The notes beneath the pieces are model-generated. The model had not been told where the DNA came from and made no database searches. It was given only the letters and a program-made list of their open reading frames with translations. From positions 1 through 34,733 of the forward strand of contig SUTL01000012.1 of NCBI GenBank assembly GCA_015062925.1: DNA of 34,733 nucleotides, read 5' to 3'. The position numbers and the translations under genes were made by a program. Below are positions 8,621-17,353 of this stretch, piece after piece; within the stretch, counting starts at the first letter, position 1, and every line of letters begins with the position of its first letter. The DNA is from Methanobrevibacter thaueri (GTDB taxonomy: Archaea > Methanobacteriota > Methanobacteria > Methanobacteriales > Methanobacteriaceae).

Positions 8621-9493
8621 TCACTCAACAAAAAGATAATTCAACTCACGAGACAACAACAAAATCTCCTCAGGCTTCAAAACAACAACTCTCTTTTTAA
8701 GAAAATCAACCAAAATCTCATCCTCAACACTATTAAGGCGGTTTTTCAAAACCTTCTTATCAAGATTACAGAAAACATGCCTAGAATCAATTAAAGCATT
8801 TTTAATCTTCTTGTTACGATGCTGAAAAAGAGCCTTTGTAAACTTAGAATAATTATTAAACTCCTCAATTGTCAAATCATGCTCCTTAGGAGTTAACATA
8901 ACAACACTGGAATCAATTTTAGGTTTCGGAATAAAACTCTCACAACTAACATCAGTTAACTTCTCAACACTACATTTAAAATAAAGCATTGCAGATAAAC
9001 GGGAATAATTTTTACTTCCAACTTTACCATTCATTCGCTGTGCAAATTCCTTCTGATACATTAAAACAGCTAAATCAAAATCATAATCTAAAAATTTAAA
9101 AGTAATTGGTGATGAAATCTGATAAGGTAAATTAGAAATAATCTTATTAAATTCTGGAAAATCAATTTTCAATGCATCATCATTAATCAACTCAACATTA
9201 TCGATTTTCTCTTCCCTAAGTCGTTCAGCGAGAATTTCACAAATCCTCTTATCCTGTTCAATGGATATTACTTTCTTTGCTCTTTTGGCAATTTCAATAG
9301 TTAATGTTCCAATTCCACTTCCAATTTCCAAAACAACATCATCTTTACTAATATTTCCAAAGCTGATAATCTGGTCTCTTTTATTCTTATCAATTAAATA
9401 ATTCTGACCAAGATTTTTATTCAACTTTATCCCATATTTGTTTAAAACATCTTTTGTTGTTTTAGATAAAGAAGGGGAATTTTCACTAATCAA
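8621..9493 (-). CDS. ksgA: Dimethyladenosine transferase (16S rRNA A1518/A1519)
   Basis: Universally conserved RsmA/KsgA/Dim1 enzyme that dimethylates two adjacent adenosines in the small-subunit rRNA 3' hairpin, late in ribosome assembly. Visible features are NLGQNYLID, SAM motif I LEIGSGIGTLT, and the catalytic NLPYQISSP. The 290 residues fit. The start is TTG 9493: no ATG fits near the conserved N terminus, and AGTGAT lies just upstream, overlapping the end of DUF655. It sits in the widely conserved archaeal order rpl21e-rpoF-DUF655-ksgA-hemK. The 3' third uses almost only G- and T-ending codons. Confidence 0.95.
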   Translation of the reverse strand: MISENSPSLSKTTKDVLNKYGIKLNKNLGQNYLIDKNKRDQIISFGNISKDDVVLEIGSGIGTLTIEIAKRAKKVISIEQDKRICEILAERLREEKIDNVELINDDALKIDFPEFNKIISNLPYQISSPITFKFLDYDFDLAVLMYQKEFAQRMNGKVGSKNYSRLSAMLYFKCSVEKLTDVSCESFIPKPKIDSSVVMLTPKEHDLTIEEFNNYSKFTKALFQHRNKKIKNALIDSRHVFCNLDKKVLKNRLNSVEDEILVDFLKKRVVVLKPEEILLLSRELNYLFVE

Positions 9494-9502
9494 TTTATCA
9501 CT

Positions 9503-10135
9503 TTATCTTTTTCTAGATGATCTAGGAGGTTGGGTAAATATATAATATTTATTTTTTCCTCTTCTTGGAGTTGTAGTGTCTAATTCTTGTTTAACTCTGT
9601 TAACAATCATTCCTGCAGGATCAGCTAGTGTTGGTAATCTTTCAGCGATATCTTCAAAACTTTCAAATGGTTTTTGTTCACGAGCTTTGATAATATCCCA
9701 CATGTATTTTTTACCAATACCTGGTATTAATTCAAGTGAATGAAGTCTTGTACTTACTGAATCTGTTTCATTGAAGAATTTAACATATTTTTCTTCATGA
9801 GCCTCTACAATATCCCTTATAGCATAATCCAATTCGATTCTACTTGTTGCTGTGAGGTTTTCATAATTCAATTTTCCAAGAACTCTGAATATTTTATCCC
9901 TTTTTTCTTTTTCTTTACCGATAAATACAGTGTCCTGTATTTCTAAATCAACTCCATTTTTCGGAGCTAACTCTAGTAAAGTGAATTGTTCTGTACCAAT
10001 AGCTTGAGCAATAGGTTTACCACCAAATTTGGACATATCGGATTTTACATAACCACGACTTAGGTAATCAAGTACAACAGCATTTTCTTCTTTTTTGACT
10101 GTTGGTTTTTTTCCATTTTTATTTTTATTATCCAT
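9503..10135 (-). CDS. DUF655 family protein (HhH nucleic-acid-binding)
   Basis: A 210-residue archaeal protein with a basic N terminus (KNKNGKKPTVKK), a small beta-rich middle, and a helix-hairpin-helix near residues 133-165 (LELIPGIGKKYMWDIIKARE). It ends in a basic tail, PPRSSRKR. The family has no established activity. Its invariant place between rpoF and ksgA and its nucleic-acid-binding motif suggest a role in rRNA or translation, which is inference. GAGGGGAT just before ATG 10135 is a strong ribosome site. A TATA-like TTATAAAT at 10180-10187 gives it its own promoter. Confidence 0.92.
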   Translation of the reverse strand: MDNKNKNGKKPTVKKEENAVVLDYLSRGYVKSDMSKFGGKPIAQAIGTEQFTLLELAPKNGVDLEIQDTVFIGKEKEKRDKIFRVLGKLNYENLTATSRIELDYAIRDIVEAHEEKYVKFFNETDSVSTRLHSLELIPGIGKKYMWDIIKAREQKPFESFEDIAERLPTLADPAGMIVNRVKQELDTTTPRRGKNKYYIFTQPPRSSRKR

Positions 10136-10179
10136 ATTATCCCCTCACTATTGTTTTTTAAAATAATAATTTAAAGCTT

Positions 10180-10187
10180 ATTTATAA
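10180..10187 (-). promoter_or_regulatory. TATA box for DUF655-ksgA-hemK
   Basis: Minus-strand TTATAAAT followed by AAGC, about 45 bp before ATG 10135. Predicted transcription start is near 10158, leaving a leader of about 22 nt with GAGGGGAT. It fits a second promoter after the rpoF terminator. Confidence 0.5.
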
Positions 10188-10260
10188 CTTATGATTGTTA
10201 AGTATAATAAAGATATCTAAAAATTTATGTTTCATGGTGATTATGTTTAAGGTGTTTTTT

Positions 10261-10301
10261 AAAAATAAGAAAAAAATGAATAGTTAAATTGGTACTATTC
10301 A
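10261..10301 (-). terminator. Hairpin terminator at the end of rpoF
   Basis: On the minus strand, an 8-bp stem TGAATAGT / ACTATTCA (plus-strand 10277-10284 and 10294-10301) is followed by a 16-nt tract of T with only two other bases (10276-10261). The rpoF stop codon lies inside the stem. Confidence 0.75.
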
Positions 10302-10639
10302 ATATAGTCATATTGTTCTAATATTTCGAGGATTTTTTCCATATCCTCTTTAGTTGTGTTTCCAGGTTCTTTTGCAAAAATTAATCTCATGTCTGCTAAA
10401 TCTTCTGGAACTAAGTCAACAATATGAGCTGCTACTCTTGATCTTAAACCAAGTTCGTCTTGTAGTTTTTCAAATATTTCTTTTGCATCTTCTGCACTGT
10501 ATCTTTTGAATCTTGCAAGATGATTGAATGTTAAGTTTTGCACATAGTTTAATTCATTATTTTCAGCAAATTCCTCAAGTACTTCTTTTACTTCTGAACT
10601 TGGTATTGGTTCGCTTTCAATAACGTTTTTTCCAATCAT
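10295..10639 (-). CDS. rpoF: DNA-directed RNA polymerase subunit F (Rpo4)
   Basis: The 114-residue archaeal counterpart of eukaryotic Rpb4. It pairs with subunit E (Rpo7) to form the polymerase stalk that binds nascent RNA and helps initiation and termination. Length and all-helical composition fit, as do the NHLARFKRYSAEDA and VAAHIVDLVPED segments. It starts 5 nt after the rpl21e stop with no strong Shine-Dalgarno, so translation is probably coupled. The identity rests partly on this conserved neighbourhood. Confidence 0.93.
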   Translation of the reverse strand: MIGKNVIESEPIPSSEVKEVLEEFAENNELNYVQNLTFNHLARFKRYSAEDAKEIFEKLQDELGLRSRVAAHIVDLVPEDLADMRLIFAKEPGNTTKEDMEKILEILEQYDYIE

Positions 10640-10644
10640 AGAAA

Positions 10645-10935
10645 TCAGTTTTGTAATTTTAAGTGGTCAGGTCTTACTATTAACTCTTTTGCTTTGTTTC
10701 CATCTTTTAATGATATAAGGTATGCTTTTCCTTTTTTACCTGTGATTTTTCCGGTTTTTCCGTGAAATCTTGGAGCAGGTTGTCCTTTTTGGATGGATGG
10801 GTTAATAGTAATGTGAACTAAATCTCCTTCTTCAAATCTTTGGAGTCTGTTTGTAATTGGGTTTGTTCTCCCTGGTCTTTGTACTTTAGTCATTTTTTTT
10901 CTTGATCTACTTTTTAATCCTCTTGATCTTTGCAT
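10645..10935 (-). CDS. rpl21e: Large ribosomal subunit protein L21e
   Basis: A 96-residue archaeal/eukaryotic-type ribosomal protein. It begins [17 protein letters not shown], is rich in Arg and Lys, and has an SH3-like barrel core ([14 protein letters not shown], then [19 protein letters not shown]). AGAGGTTAT upstream of ATG 10935 is the ribosome site. It is the first gene of the rpl21e-rpoF unit. Identification is secure from sequence and position. Confidence 0.96.
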   Translation of the reverse strand: MQRSRGLKSRSRKKMTKVQRPGRTNPITNRLQRFEEGDLVHITINPSIQKGQPAPRFHGKTGKITGKKGKAYLISLKDGNKAKELIVRPDHLKLQN

Positions 10936-10971
10936 TATATAACCTCTAATCAGTTCTGTCTGGGTATAAAT

Positions 10972-11023
10972 CTATGTTATCAGCGATCTAGTATTAAAAA
11001 GCCCATAAATACTAGTAACATAG
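10972..11023. repeat. Bipartite inverted repeat upstream of rpl21e
   Basis: Outer arms CTATGTTA / TAACATAG (10972-10979, 11016-11023) and inner arms CTAGTATT / AATACTAG (10988-10995, 11008-11015) are both perfect 8-bp matches. On one side the arms are contiguous; on the other they are separated by 8 nt. A TATA-like ATTTATGG on the minus strand lies in the centre. It could be an operator or a leader-RNA stem. The rest of 10936-11176 shows nothing I can name. Confidence 0.5.
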
Positions 11024-11166
11024 AATGTGAAAATAACTATTATCATCAGTGATGTGATAATATTATAATTTTAGTTTAATGCTATTAATATACTTTTAGT
11101 ATTTTGATGATGATTTTTGAATTATTTATGTTTTGATGGTTTTTGTTTGTAAAATGGTGTGAAAGG

Positions 11167-11188
11167 GAAGATAACCTTAGTTATCTTC
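11167..11188 (-). terminator. Stop-codon hairpin of nrdD
   Basis: Perfect 9-bp stem GAAGATAAC / GTTATCTTC with a 4-nt loop; the nrdD TAA stop starts the loop. No good T tract follows on the minus strand, so it may act in mRNA 3'-end stability rather than termination. Confidence 0.5.
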
Positions 11189-13495
11189 AAATCTTCTTCT
11201 GTCAATTAATTCTTGACGTTTTCCTGGGTTCCATCCTCCAGATGCAGATTTTGCACGTCCTACTTGTTGAACGTATCCGGTAATTCTATCATACCATTCT
11301 ACATCTTCTTTTTCACCGCAGGTTGGACAGGTATTGTTTAATCCTTTCATTAATGTTTTACATTTTAAACAGAAACTTAATGCTGAGCTGTAAGCCCAGA
11401 ATCCAATATCGGATTTTCTTGCGATTTTATCTGTTAGGCTCATTAATGAATCTGGATCAGAATAGGATTCTCCCATGAATGCATGGAAGATATGTCCACC
11501 AGGAGTTAGACTGTGGTATTGTTCTTCAATTTTTATTTTTTCAATTAATGATAATCCTGTGTCTACTGGTACGTGTGATGAGTTGGTGTAGTAGTTTGCA
11601 TTTCCATCACCTTGTACGATTGCTTGGTCTCCGAATTGTTTTTTATCGAGTGTTGCGAATCTGTATGCAGTAGATTCTGCAGGTGTTTGTAGAACAGACC
11701 ATCTGAGTCCGGTTTCTTCCTGTAATTTTTTAGCTCTTTGACTTACATATTCAAGGCATTTTACTCCGAATTTGTTTGCATCTGGGTTTTCTATACCTTC
11801 TCCAAATAAGGATAGTAACATTTCATTTAATCCTACAAATCCAAAGGATAGTGTTGAGTTTTGGATTCTGTAGTAGGAGTCTTCTGCGACTTGTTGTTTT
11901 AGGAATGGTAGTATGTGGAAATCATTTAGGCATTTTAATCCTTGTTCTCTTCTGAGAAGTAGTGTTTCAACTGCTAAGTCCATATATTCGTCTAGGTATT
12001 CGAATACTTGTGTTTCGTCTTTGGATTGGTATCCGATTCTTGGGAAGTTTAAGGTTACGTATGCGAGGTTTCCTGTTCTTAAACAGTCTTGGTCCCAGTC
12101 TCCGGTCCAGGTGTCTTGTAGACAAGTTCTGCATCCCATGTAGTTTGCCATGTTTCCTCTGTATTTTGGGAACATGTTTACGAAGTAGGATGATCCGTAT
12201 TTTGCGGATAGTTCATGGACTAGTCTTATGTCTTCTTCGTATTCACTGGTCATTGTTTCTTCACGAAGTGTGTATATGGTATTTGGGAATAAATGAGGTT
12301 TACCTTCGTTGTCTCCTTCGAGTAATGTTTCAGTGAATGCTCTTTGAATTAAACGGGTTTCTTCTTCGAAGTCTCCGTATGTTCCTACTACTTGTCCTTT
12401 TGGTCCGTATGCTGTTTCGTCTTTTAGGAAGTTTGGAACTCCGAATTCTAGTGCCATACTTGTGAATGGTACTTGTGATCCTCTTGCTGCATATGCCATG
12501 TTGAGGTTGTATATTAGCATTTGTACGGATTGTTTGATTTCTTCGTAGGTTCTGCCTCTTGCGAATGGTGCGACGAATACGTTCCAGAGTGACATTCCTT
12601 GTCCTCCGGACATGTTTTGTTGTGCTGCTAGCATGATTTCTCCGGTGTGGTTCATTAGGGTTTCCATGTGGTTTGGTGCACCTGCTATTGATGTGTGGTC
12701 ACCGGTTCCGTCTACTTTGAGTCCGTATTTTATGAATGTTCTTATGTCGTGTTGCATGCAGTTTAGTGGTCTTCCTGCGAAGAATTCGAGGTCGTGTATG
12801 TGTATGTCTCCTGCCATGTGTGCGTCTGCTAGGTTTGATGGTAGCATTTGTAGGAGTGCGTATTGTTTTAGTGCTTCGTCTGCTACGTGTTTGTGGATAC
12901 TTTCTGGGTTGTGTATCATGTTTGCGTTGTCTCTGTTTCCGTTTTCTATTAGGGATGTTATGTTGTATACTGGTATTCCGAGACGTGTGTATCTGCTTCT
13001 TAGGTCTTCTAGGCCGTATTCTACTAGTTTTGTGTTGACCATTTCCCTTATCATTGGGGCGGTAAGGTAGTCAACGTTTAGTTTTTTGAGTTCTTTCCAG
13101 GTTTCTGTTGCTATTTGGAATGCGGTTTCTTGGCTTGCTCCGGTTTCTTCGATTAGTGTGTTTGCTATTTTTGAGAGGTCGAATGCTTCTATTGTGTCTC
13201 TTGATGTTCTTACTTTTAGTTGTGTGCTTGCGAGGTATTTGTTTGCTATTTCGCTGTCTATGTTTTCAAGGCATTCGTATACGATTTTTTTTATTTCTTT
13301 TGTTTTTATTCCGTCGTATAGTTGGGATACGACTTTTGCTATGATTTTGTCGGATTCAAAGAAGGGGGTTTCGACCATGATTAGTGATTTCATTAGTTTT
13401 TCATAGCTGAATCTTTCTCTGATTCCGTTGTTTTTTTCCACGTTTATTTTTGCGGATTCTTGTAGGTTATTTCCTAATTCTGATAGTTTTTCCAT
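11177..13495 (-). CDS. nrdD: Anaerobic ribonucleoside-triphosphate reductase
   Basis: Class III glycyl-radical ribonucleotide reductase making dNTPs without oxygen. The 772 residues hold an N-terminal ATP-cone-like regulatory domain (about 15-100, NNGIRERFSYEKL), the radical barrel with NCMQHDIR and NYMGCRTC cysteines, a zinc site (C709, C712, C723, C726) and the glycyl-radical site RITGY with radical Gly740. It needs a radical-SAM activase (NrdG), which is not in this window. GGTG precedes ATG 13495. Two palindromic operators flank its TATA box, so transcription is probably tightly controlled. The 5' part uses mostly A- and C-ending codons, unlike the adjacent polC 3' end. Confidence 0.96.
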   Translation of the reverse strand: MEKLSELGNNLQESAKINVEKNNGIRERFSYEKLMKSLIMVETPFFESDKIIAKVVSQLYDGIKTKEIKKIVYECLENIDSEIANKYLASTQLKVRTSRDTIEAFDLSKIANTLIEETGASQETAFQIATETWKELKKLNVDYLTAPMIREMVNTKLVEYGLEDLRSRYTRLGIPVYNITSLIENGNRDNANMIHNPESIHKHVADEALKQYALLQMLPSNLADAHMAGDIHIHDLEFFAGRPLNCMQHDIRTFIKYGLKVDGTGDHTSIAGAPNHMETLMNHTGEIMLAAQQNMSGGQGMSLWNVFVAPFARGRTYEEIKQSVQMLIYNLNMAYAARGSQVPFTSMALEFGVPNFLKDETAYGPKGQVVGTYGDFEEETRLIQRAFTETLLEGDNEGKPHLFPNTIYTLREETMTSEYEEDIRLVHELSAKYGSSYFVNMFPKYRGNMANYMGCRTCLQDTWTGDWDQDCLRTGNLAYVTLNFPRIGYQSKDETQVFEYLDEYMDLAVETLLLRREQGLKCLNDFHILPFLKQQVAEDSYYRIQNSTLSFGFVGLNEMLLSLFGEGIENPDANKFGVKCLEYVSQRAKKLQEETGLRWSVLQTPAESTAYRFATLDKKQFGDQAIVQGDGNANYYTNSSHVPVDTGLSLIEKIKIEEQYHSLTPGGHIFHAFMGESYSDPDSLMSLTDKIARKSDIGFWAYSSALSFCLKCKTLMKGLNNTCPTCGEKEDVEWYDRITGYVQQVGRAKSASGGWNPGKRQELIDRRRFEDN

Positions 13496-13553
13496 TTTTC
13501 ACACCATTGTTCCTATTCTTATTTGTATATTTTGTTGTCACTTGTATAATTAT

Positions 13554-13573
13554 TGTTCGTATACTTACGAACA
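13554..13573. promoter_or_regulatory. nrdD operator 1 (20-bp palindrome)
   Basis: TGTTCGTATACTTACGAACA has perfect 8-bp arms TGTTCGTA / TACGAACA around a 4-nt centre. It lies close to or just downstream of the predicted nrdD transcription start (near 13577), a repressor-like position. Confidence 0.7.
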
Positions 13574-13598
13574 TATTCTTATCTTATGAATTTTATCA

Positions 13599-13606
13599 TA
13601 TATAAA
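13599..13606 (-). promoter_or_regulatory. nrdD TATA box
   Basis: Minus-strand TTTATATA, a consensus archaeal box, lies between the two operators. Predicted start of transcription is near 13577, giving a leader of about 80 nt. Confidence 0.65.
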
Positions 13607-13608
13607 TC

Positions 13609-13628
13609 TGTTCGTATAACAACGAACA
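13609..13628. promoter_or_regulatory. nrdD operator 2 (20-bp palindrome)
   Basis: TGTTCGTATAACAACGAACA matches operator 1 with one arm mismatch. It abuts the upstream side of the TATA box, where TFB would bind the BRE. Centres of the two operators are 55 bp apart, about five helical turns. Confidence 0.68.
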
Positions 13629-13708
13629 AATATTCATATAATCATCTAAAATATAATTATAATAAATAAATAAAAAATTATTAATCCAAGAGAGCACATG
13701 AAATCTGA

Positions 13709-16700
13709 TTAAAAAAACACATCCAAAGAACTCTGCTTAGACTTATCACTTTCAAACAAAGAATTAATACCGAACTCCTGAATCTCCAAACGTTGCTCTA
13801 AATAATGAGAAACAGGATAACGATTAACCAAATCCCTTGAAATCTCAAGATACTTAGTAACAGACCCCTTTGAAACAGATAAAATCAAGTTATCTCCACA
13901 CTTACACTTACCTGTAAGAGGCATCCTACGATACTTAGCACCACAACTGGTACACCTAACCTTCTGCTTGGAAAAAGCACGAGAATTACCCATAATATCA
14001 GGTAAAAAATGAGAAGACAAAACTTTCTCCACAACACCACGCTGATCAACAGCCCTAATACTCTCAGCAAGAGAAATCTGAGCCTCAACCTTCTCTTTCA
14101 TAGAAGGCAATCTCTTATAAAGACAAACAGTAGGACCAGCATGAATATTAGAAGTATGATGAGAAAACATCAAACCCTCATACTGCTCAGGAGTACCCAA
14201 ATGCATCTCAACATTATCAATATACTTCAAAACATCCGCAGGCTTATGAGGAGTAAAAGTTTCCTCATAAAACTCAACCGGAAACCTCTCAAAAATATCT
14301 AAATTATGAGACTCATCATCTATTTCCTCAGGATCAATTCTTGAAGATAAAACCAAAGGAGCATCCATACTACCTCCCCTGGTATTTGGTAAATATGACT
14401 TTGAAAAATTAATCAAAGCATCCAATAATAACATAACAGCATCCTCATCACTATCACAATTTCTACGTTTAGCAGAATGGAAATAAGGATGAGCATAACA
14501 ACCCAAAGCCTTAGTAAATCCAACAATCCTACCTAAAACACCAGCAGAAGTGTGAGGAGCAAGACCAGCCACCAAATGGCCAATCAAATCACTTTTCTCC
14601 TTAACATTATAAAAAGGATCCATATCATAATATCTGGTAAGCTCATCATCAATAAACTGAGCAGTTCTAAGTAAATACTCACCACAATTATCAGAAATCA
14701 CAATATCCTGCACTCTAAGCTCAATAATCTGATCAATACTTTCAATAGGCTCACCATAACAATCCTTCTCATAACCCATCTCAAGCAACTTCTCAACACT
14801 AACACCAATTTCTCTTGGAATAAAATGAGTTAACGGCAAATCAGTAGAATCATGACGAATAGTACCATCCTTAAAAGTAAAAACACCATGCTTAGCCCTA
14901 AGAATACCCTTCTCAAGAGGTTCAGGTAACTTAGACTCAGAAATCATACCAATAACACCCTTAACCTCATCAACACGTCTAACCTTAACATTATCAGAAG
15001 CCTTCTTAAGCATAGAACCTAAAGGAATATTCTTTAAAGAAGGTTTACCCATCTCAGTAGGATGACCACACTTAGGACACAAAGCACCAAAAGAACTGAT
15101 ACCACACTCAGGATTAGTACATTTCTTTCTTGAAATATCAATTTTAATACTGCCCTTTTTAGCAGCAGTAGCAACCAATCTTCTACTACCACCATTATTA
15201 CCGATAGGAATCAGACCATGAGGAGCAGGTTTCATCAACCTCTCCTTAGACTTCTCAGGCCTACCAACACGAGTACCAATATACGCAGGAGCTTTATCCT
15301 TAATCTCTACAGGACAAATACTATTAATAGCCTCCAAAGTAGTATTCATATCAGGCAACTTCTCAGGTAAAGTATTTAATAAACTAAAAGAATGATCCTT
15401 ATCAATAATTATCTTACCATCACGCACAATATGAGGAACACCAATAACCTCCAAAACCCTTTTAGGATAAGATAACTCAAGTTCAATACCCTCATCTGGA
15501 TTATAACTGGACTTGGATTTTTCAATCAAATCAATTAATGCATTCAAATCACTAATGGTCACATCATTATAACAGTAAGTGTATTTCGGATGAAGCGGAA
15601 TATTATACTTCCTGGATAACTCAAAAGCCTCACTGGAAGGTAAATAATCATATTCCAACTTATGGAAATCCAGATTATCATCAACATTTTCACATTGCAT
15701 TAACAACTGAATCCACCATTCCTCACACCATCCAGAAGGATATAAAGGCTGGTTATTCCTTAAAAACTCACCAAATGCAACAAGCATGTCTCCTAAAAAT
15801 AAAATCTCAACAACATCCTTTTTAACCCTACGAGCATCCTTCACATTATCAAGAACTAAAACATCACCATTCTTAAGCTTAACAATAGGACCCTCAATAG
15901 AATCCACAGGAACAACACAATTACCTTTACCAGGATATTCAATTTTAAGCTGAGTACCAACAGCTAAAAACTCAAGTAAAGCCATAGTTGCAGGATGAAC
16001 ACCCATAGTAGCAAGACCAGTATTCCTGGACCTACCATATCTTAATCTGAAACCACCTTTTTCTGAAGGATAACCAAGAACAGGTCTGCCACCAATAATA
16101 TCCTGAATATACTTAGGTTCACTAACAATATCAGAATCATCACTGTCATCTGAAGAATCAGTTTTTTTAGGTTTAGAATACTCTTCAAGCCAATCCCAGT
16201 CAAGACCTAGTTTATTGGAAATCTTTTTTATCTTTTTAGATTTTTGAATAACACCTTCAACCATAGCCAATAATGCTCCACCACGAATATTATTGGTTTC
16301 AACACGCTCCAAATCCCTATGTGAAACTTCAACCTTATCAGTTTGTTCACCTGAAACCTCAACAGGAATATGATTAGCAGCGAACCTTACTTCTTCAGGT
16401 GTAGGGGAATATTGTAAATTAGTAACTTCAGATTCATAAAGTTCAACTTCCTCCACATATCTTTCAATTTCATCATCAATTGGTTTAAATGCATCAATAT
16501 TAATAGCTCTTCGAATTTTATCTCCTAAAAGCACAGCAAGAGCTGCAGCAGTACCACCTGCACTTCTGATAGGGCCTGCAAAATAAACACCAATATATTT
16601 TGTTCCATCAAAATTATTTTTAATTTTCACTTGTGAAATACCTTCTAAAGGTGCAGCTACCACCCCTTCTGTTAAAATAGCAAGAGCGGTTCTAAGTCCC

Positions 16701-16996
16701 TGGTCGCATCTTTGTTCTTCATCCCATTCGGCTTTTTCACCTGTTAATTTGAATTTTCCAGATGCAATTTCAGCAGCAATTTCAAAAGCAACAGATTCCC
16801 TGTCCATATCACTCTCTAATTCTTTGATTCTTTGTGCTACTCCTTCAGGACCAACTAGCCCTTCAACTCTTTCAGCTAAATCCTTTGCAAGAGGAACTTC
16901 AGTTTCTATTTCAACATCTAATCCTCTAGATCTTGCCTTATTAGCTATTTCGTATAGGTGATTGGTTTCTTGTTCTAATCTATCAAAATAATCCAT
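13709..16996 (-). CDS. polC: DNA polymerase D large (catalytic) subunit DP2
   Basis: Catalytic subunit of the euryarchaeal replicative polymerase D. It works with the small exonuclease subunit DP1, which is not in the window. The 1095 residues match intein-free DP2. A zinc-finger cluster (CTNPECG...CPKCG) lies about two thirds along, and a C-terminal zinc module (CTSCGAKYRRM...CKCG) near residue 1035. The catalytic loop reads NCDSDED, with aspartates D848 and D850 kept and Ser849 between them; from memory the usual motif is NCDGDED. That loop is a frequent intein site and is uninterrupted here. GGAGAT precedes ATG 16996. Third-position codon use drifts from mixed at the 5' end to strongly G/T at the 3' end. 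Confidence 0.96.
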   Translation of the reverse strand: MDYFDRLEQETNHLYEIANKARSRGLDVEIETEVPLAKDLAERVEGLVGPEGVAQRIKELESDMDRESVAFEIAAEIASGKFKLTGEKAEWDEEQRCDQGLRTALAILTEGVVAAPLEGISQVKIKNNFDGTKYIGVYFAGPIRSAGGTAAALAVLLGDKIRRAINIDAFKPIDDEIERYVEEVELYESEVTNLQYSPTPEEVRFAANHIPVEVSGEQTDKVEVSHRDLERVETNNIRGGALLAMVEGVIQKSKKIKKISNKLGLDWDWLEEYSKPKKTDSSDDSDDSDIVSEPKYIQDIIGGRPVLGYPSEKGGFRLRYGRSRNTGLATMGVHPATMALLEFLAVGTQLKIEYPGKGNCVVPVDSIEGPIVKLKNGDVLVLDNVKDARRVKKDVVEILFLGDMLVAFGEFLRNNQPLYPSGWCEEWWIQLLMQCENVDDNLDFHKLEYDYLPSSEAFELSRKYNIPLHPKYTYCYNDVTISDLNALIDLIEKSKSSYNPDEGIELELSYPKRVLEVIGVPHIVRDGKIIIDKDHSFSLLNTLPEKLPDMNTTLEAINSICPVEIKDKAPAYIGTRVGRPEKSKERLMKPAPHGLIPIGNNGGSRRLVATAAKKGSIKIDISRKKCTNPECGISSFGALCPKCGHPTEMGKPSLKNIPLGSMLKKASDNVKVRRVDEVKGVIGMISESKLPEPLEKGILRAKHGVFTFKDGTIRHDSTDLPLTHFIPREIGVSVEKLLEMGYEKDCYGEPIESIDQIIELRVQDIVISDNCGEYLLRTAQFIDDELTRYYDMDPFYNVKEKSDLIGHLVAGLAPHTSAGVLGRIVGFTKALGCYAHPYFHSAKRRNCDSDEDAVMLLLDALINFSKSYLPNTRGGSMDAPLVLSSRIDPEEIDDESHNLDIFERFPVEFYEETFTPHKPADVLKYIDNVEMHLGTPEQYEGLMFSHHTSNIHAGPTVCLYKRLPSMKEKVEAQISLAESIRAVDQRGVVEKVLSSHFLPDIMGNSRAFSKQKVRCTSCGAKYRRMPLTGKCKCGDNLILSVSKGSVTKYLEISRDLVNRYPVSHYLEQRLEIQEFGINSLFESDKSKQSSLDVFF

Positions 16997-17353
16997 GGTA
17001 TCTCCACAAGTTAAAAAAATTAATTAAGTAATAATACTATTGTTTTTCATGATTTATTAATGTTATTTTGTAAACTATATCTAACAAAAAAACTCCATAA
17101 TATCTAATAATTATCACAATATTCTTCTATATTTCAATATTTAGCTTATATTAATATTCAATCCAATATTTAACAGTCTTAAAAACAATTTCATAAAAAT
17201 TAATGATAAATTAACCTATACTTAAAAAAATTACCAATTCAACCATTATTATAATAATATTTTAAAAATACTTAAATAGGTCAAAATATTAATGTATATA
17301 ATGTATATCGTAGTTGAATTTATATAATTAATATTGCTATTATGGTGATTTTA
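16997..17353. other. Divergent AT-rich promoter region
   Basis: A 357-bp spacer between polC (minus) and the coiled-coil gene (plus). I see no ORF with a ribosome site and no RNA gene. It is extremely AT-rich, with repeated CAATATT words around 17,120-17,180. There are several TATA candidates for the plus-strand gene: TTAAATAG near 17,272, TGTATATAAT near 17,294 and TTTATATAAT at 17319-17328. Confidence 0.5.

Noticed and set aside
10234-10287. Short plus-strand ORF (up to 17 codons) with GGTGATT near 10236
   Set aside because: Too short to support, and it sits in the terminator and spacer region of the opposite-strand operon.
12612-13070. Long plus-strand ORFs antisense to nrdD
   Set aside because: Cys-, Leu- and Phe-rich translations are the shadow of the A/C-ending codon bias on the opposite strand; nrdD is a full-length recognised gene.
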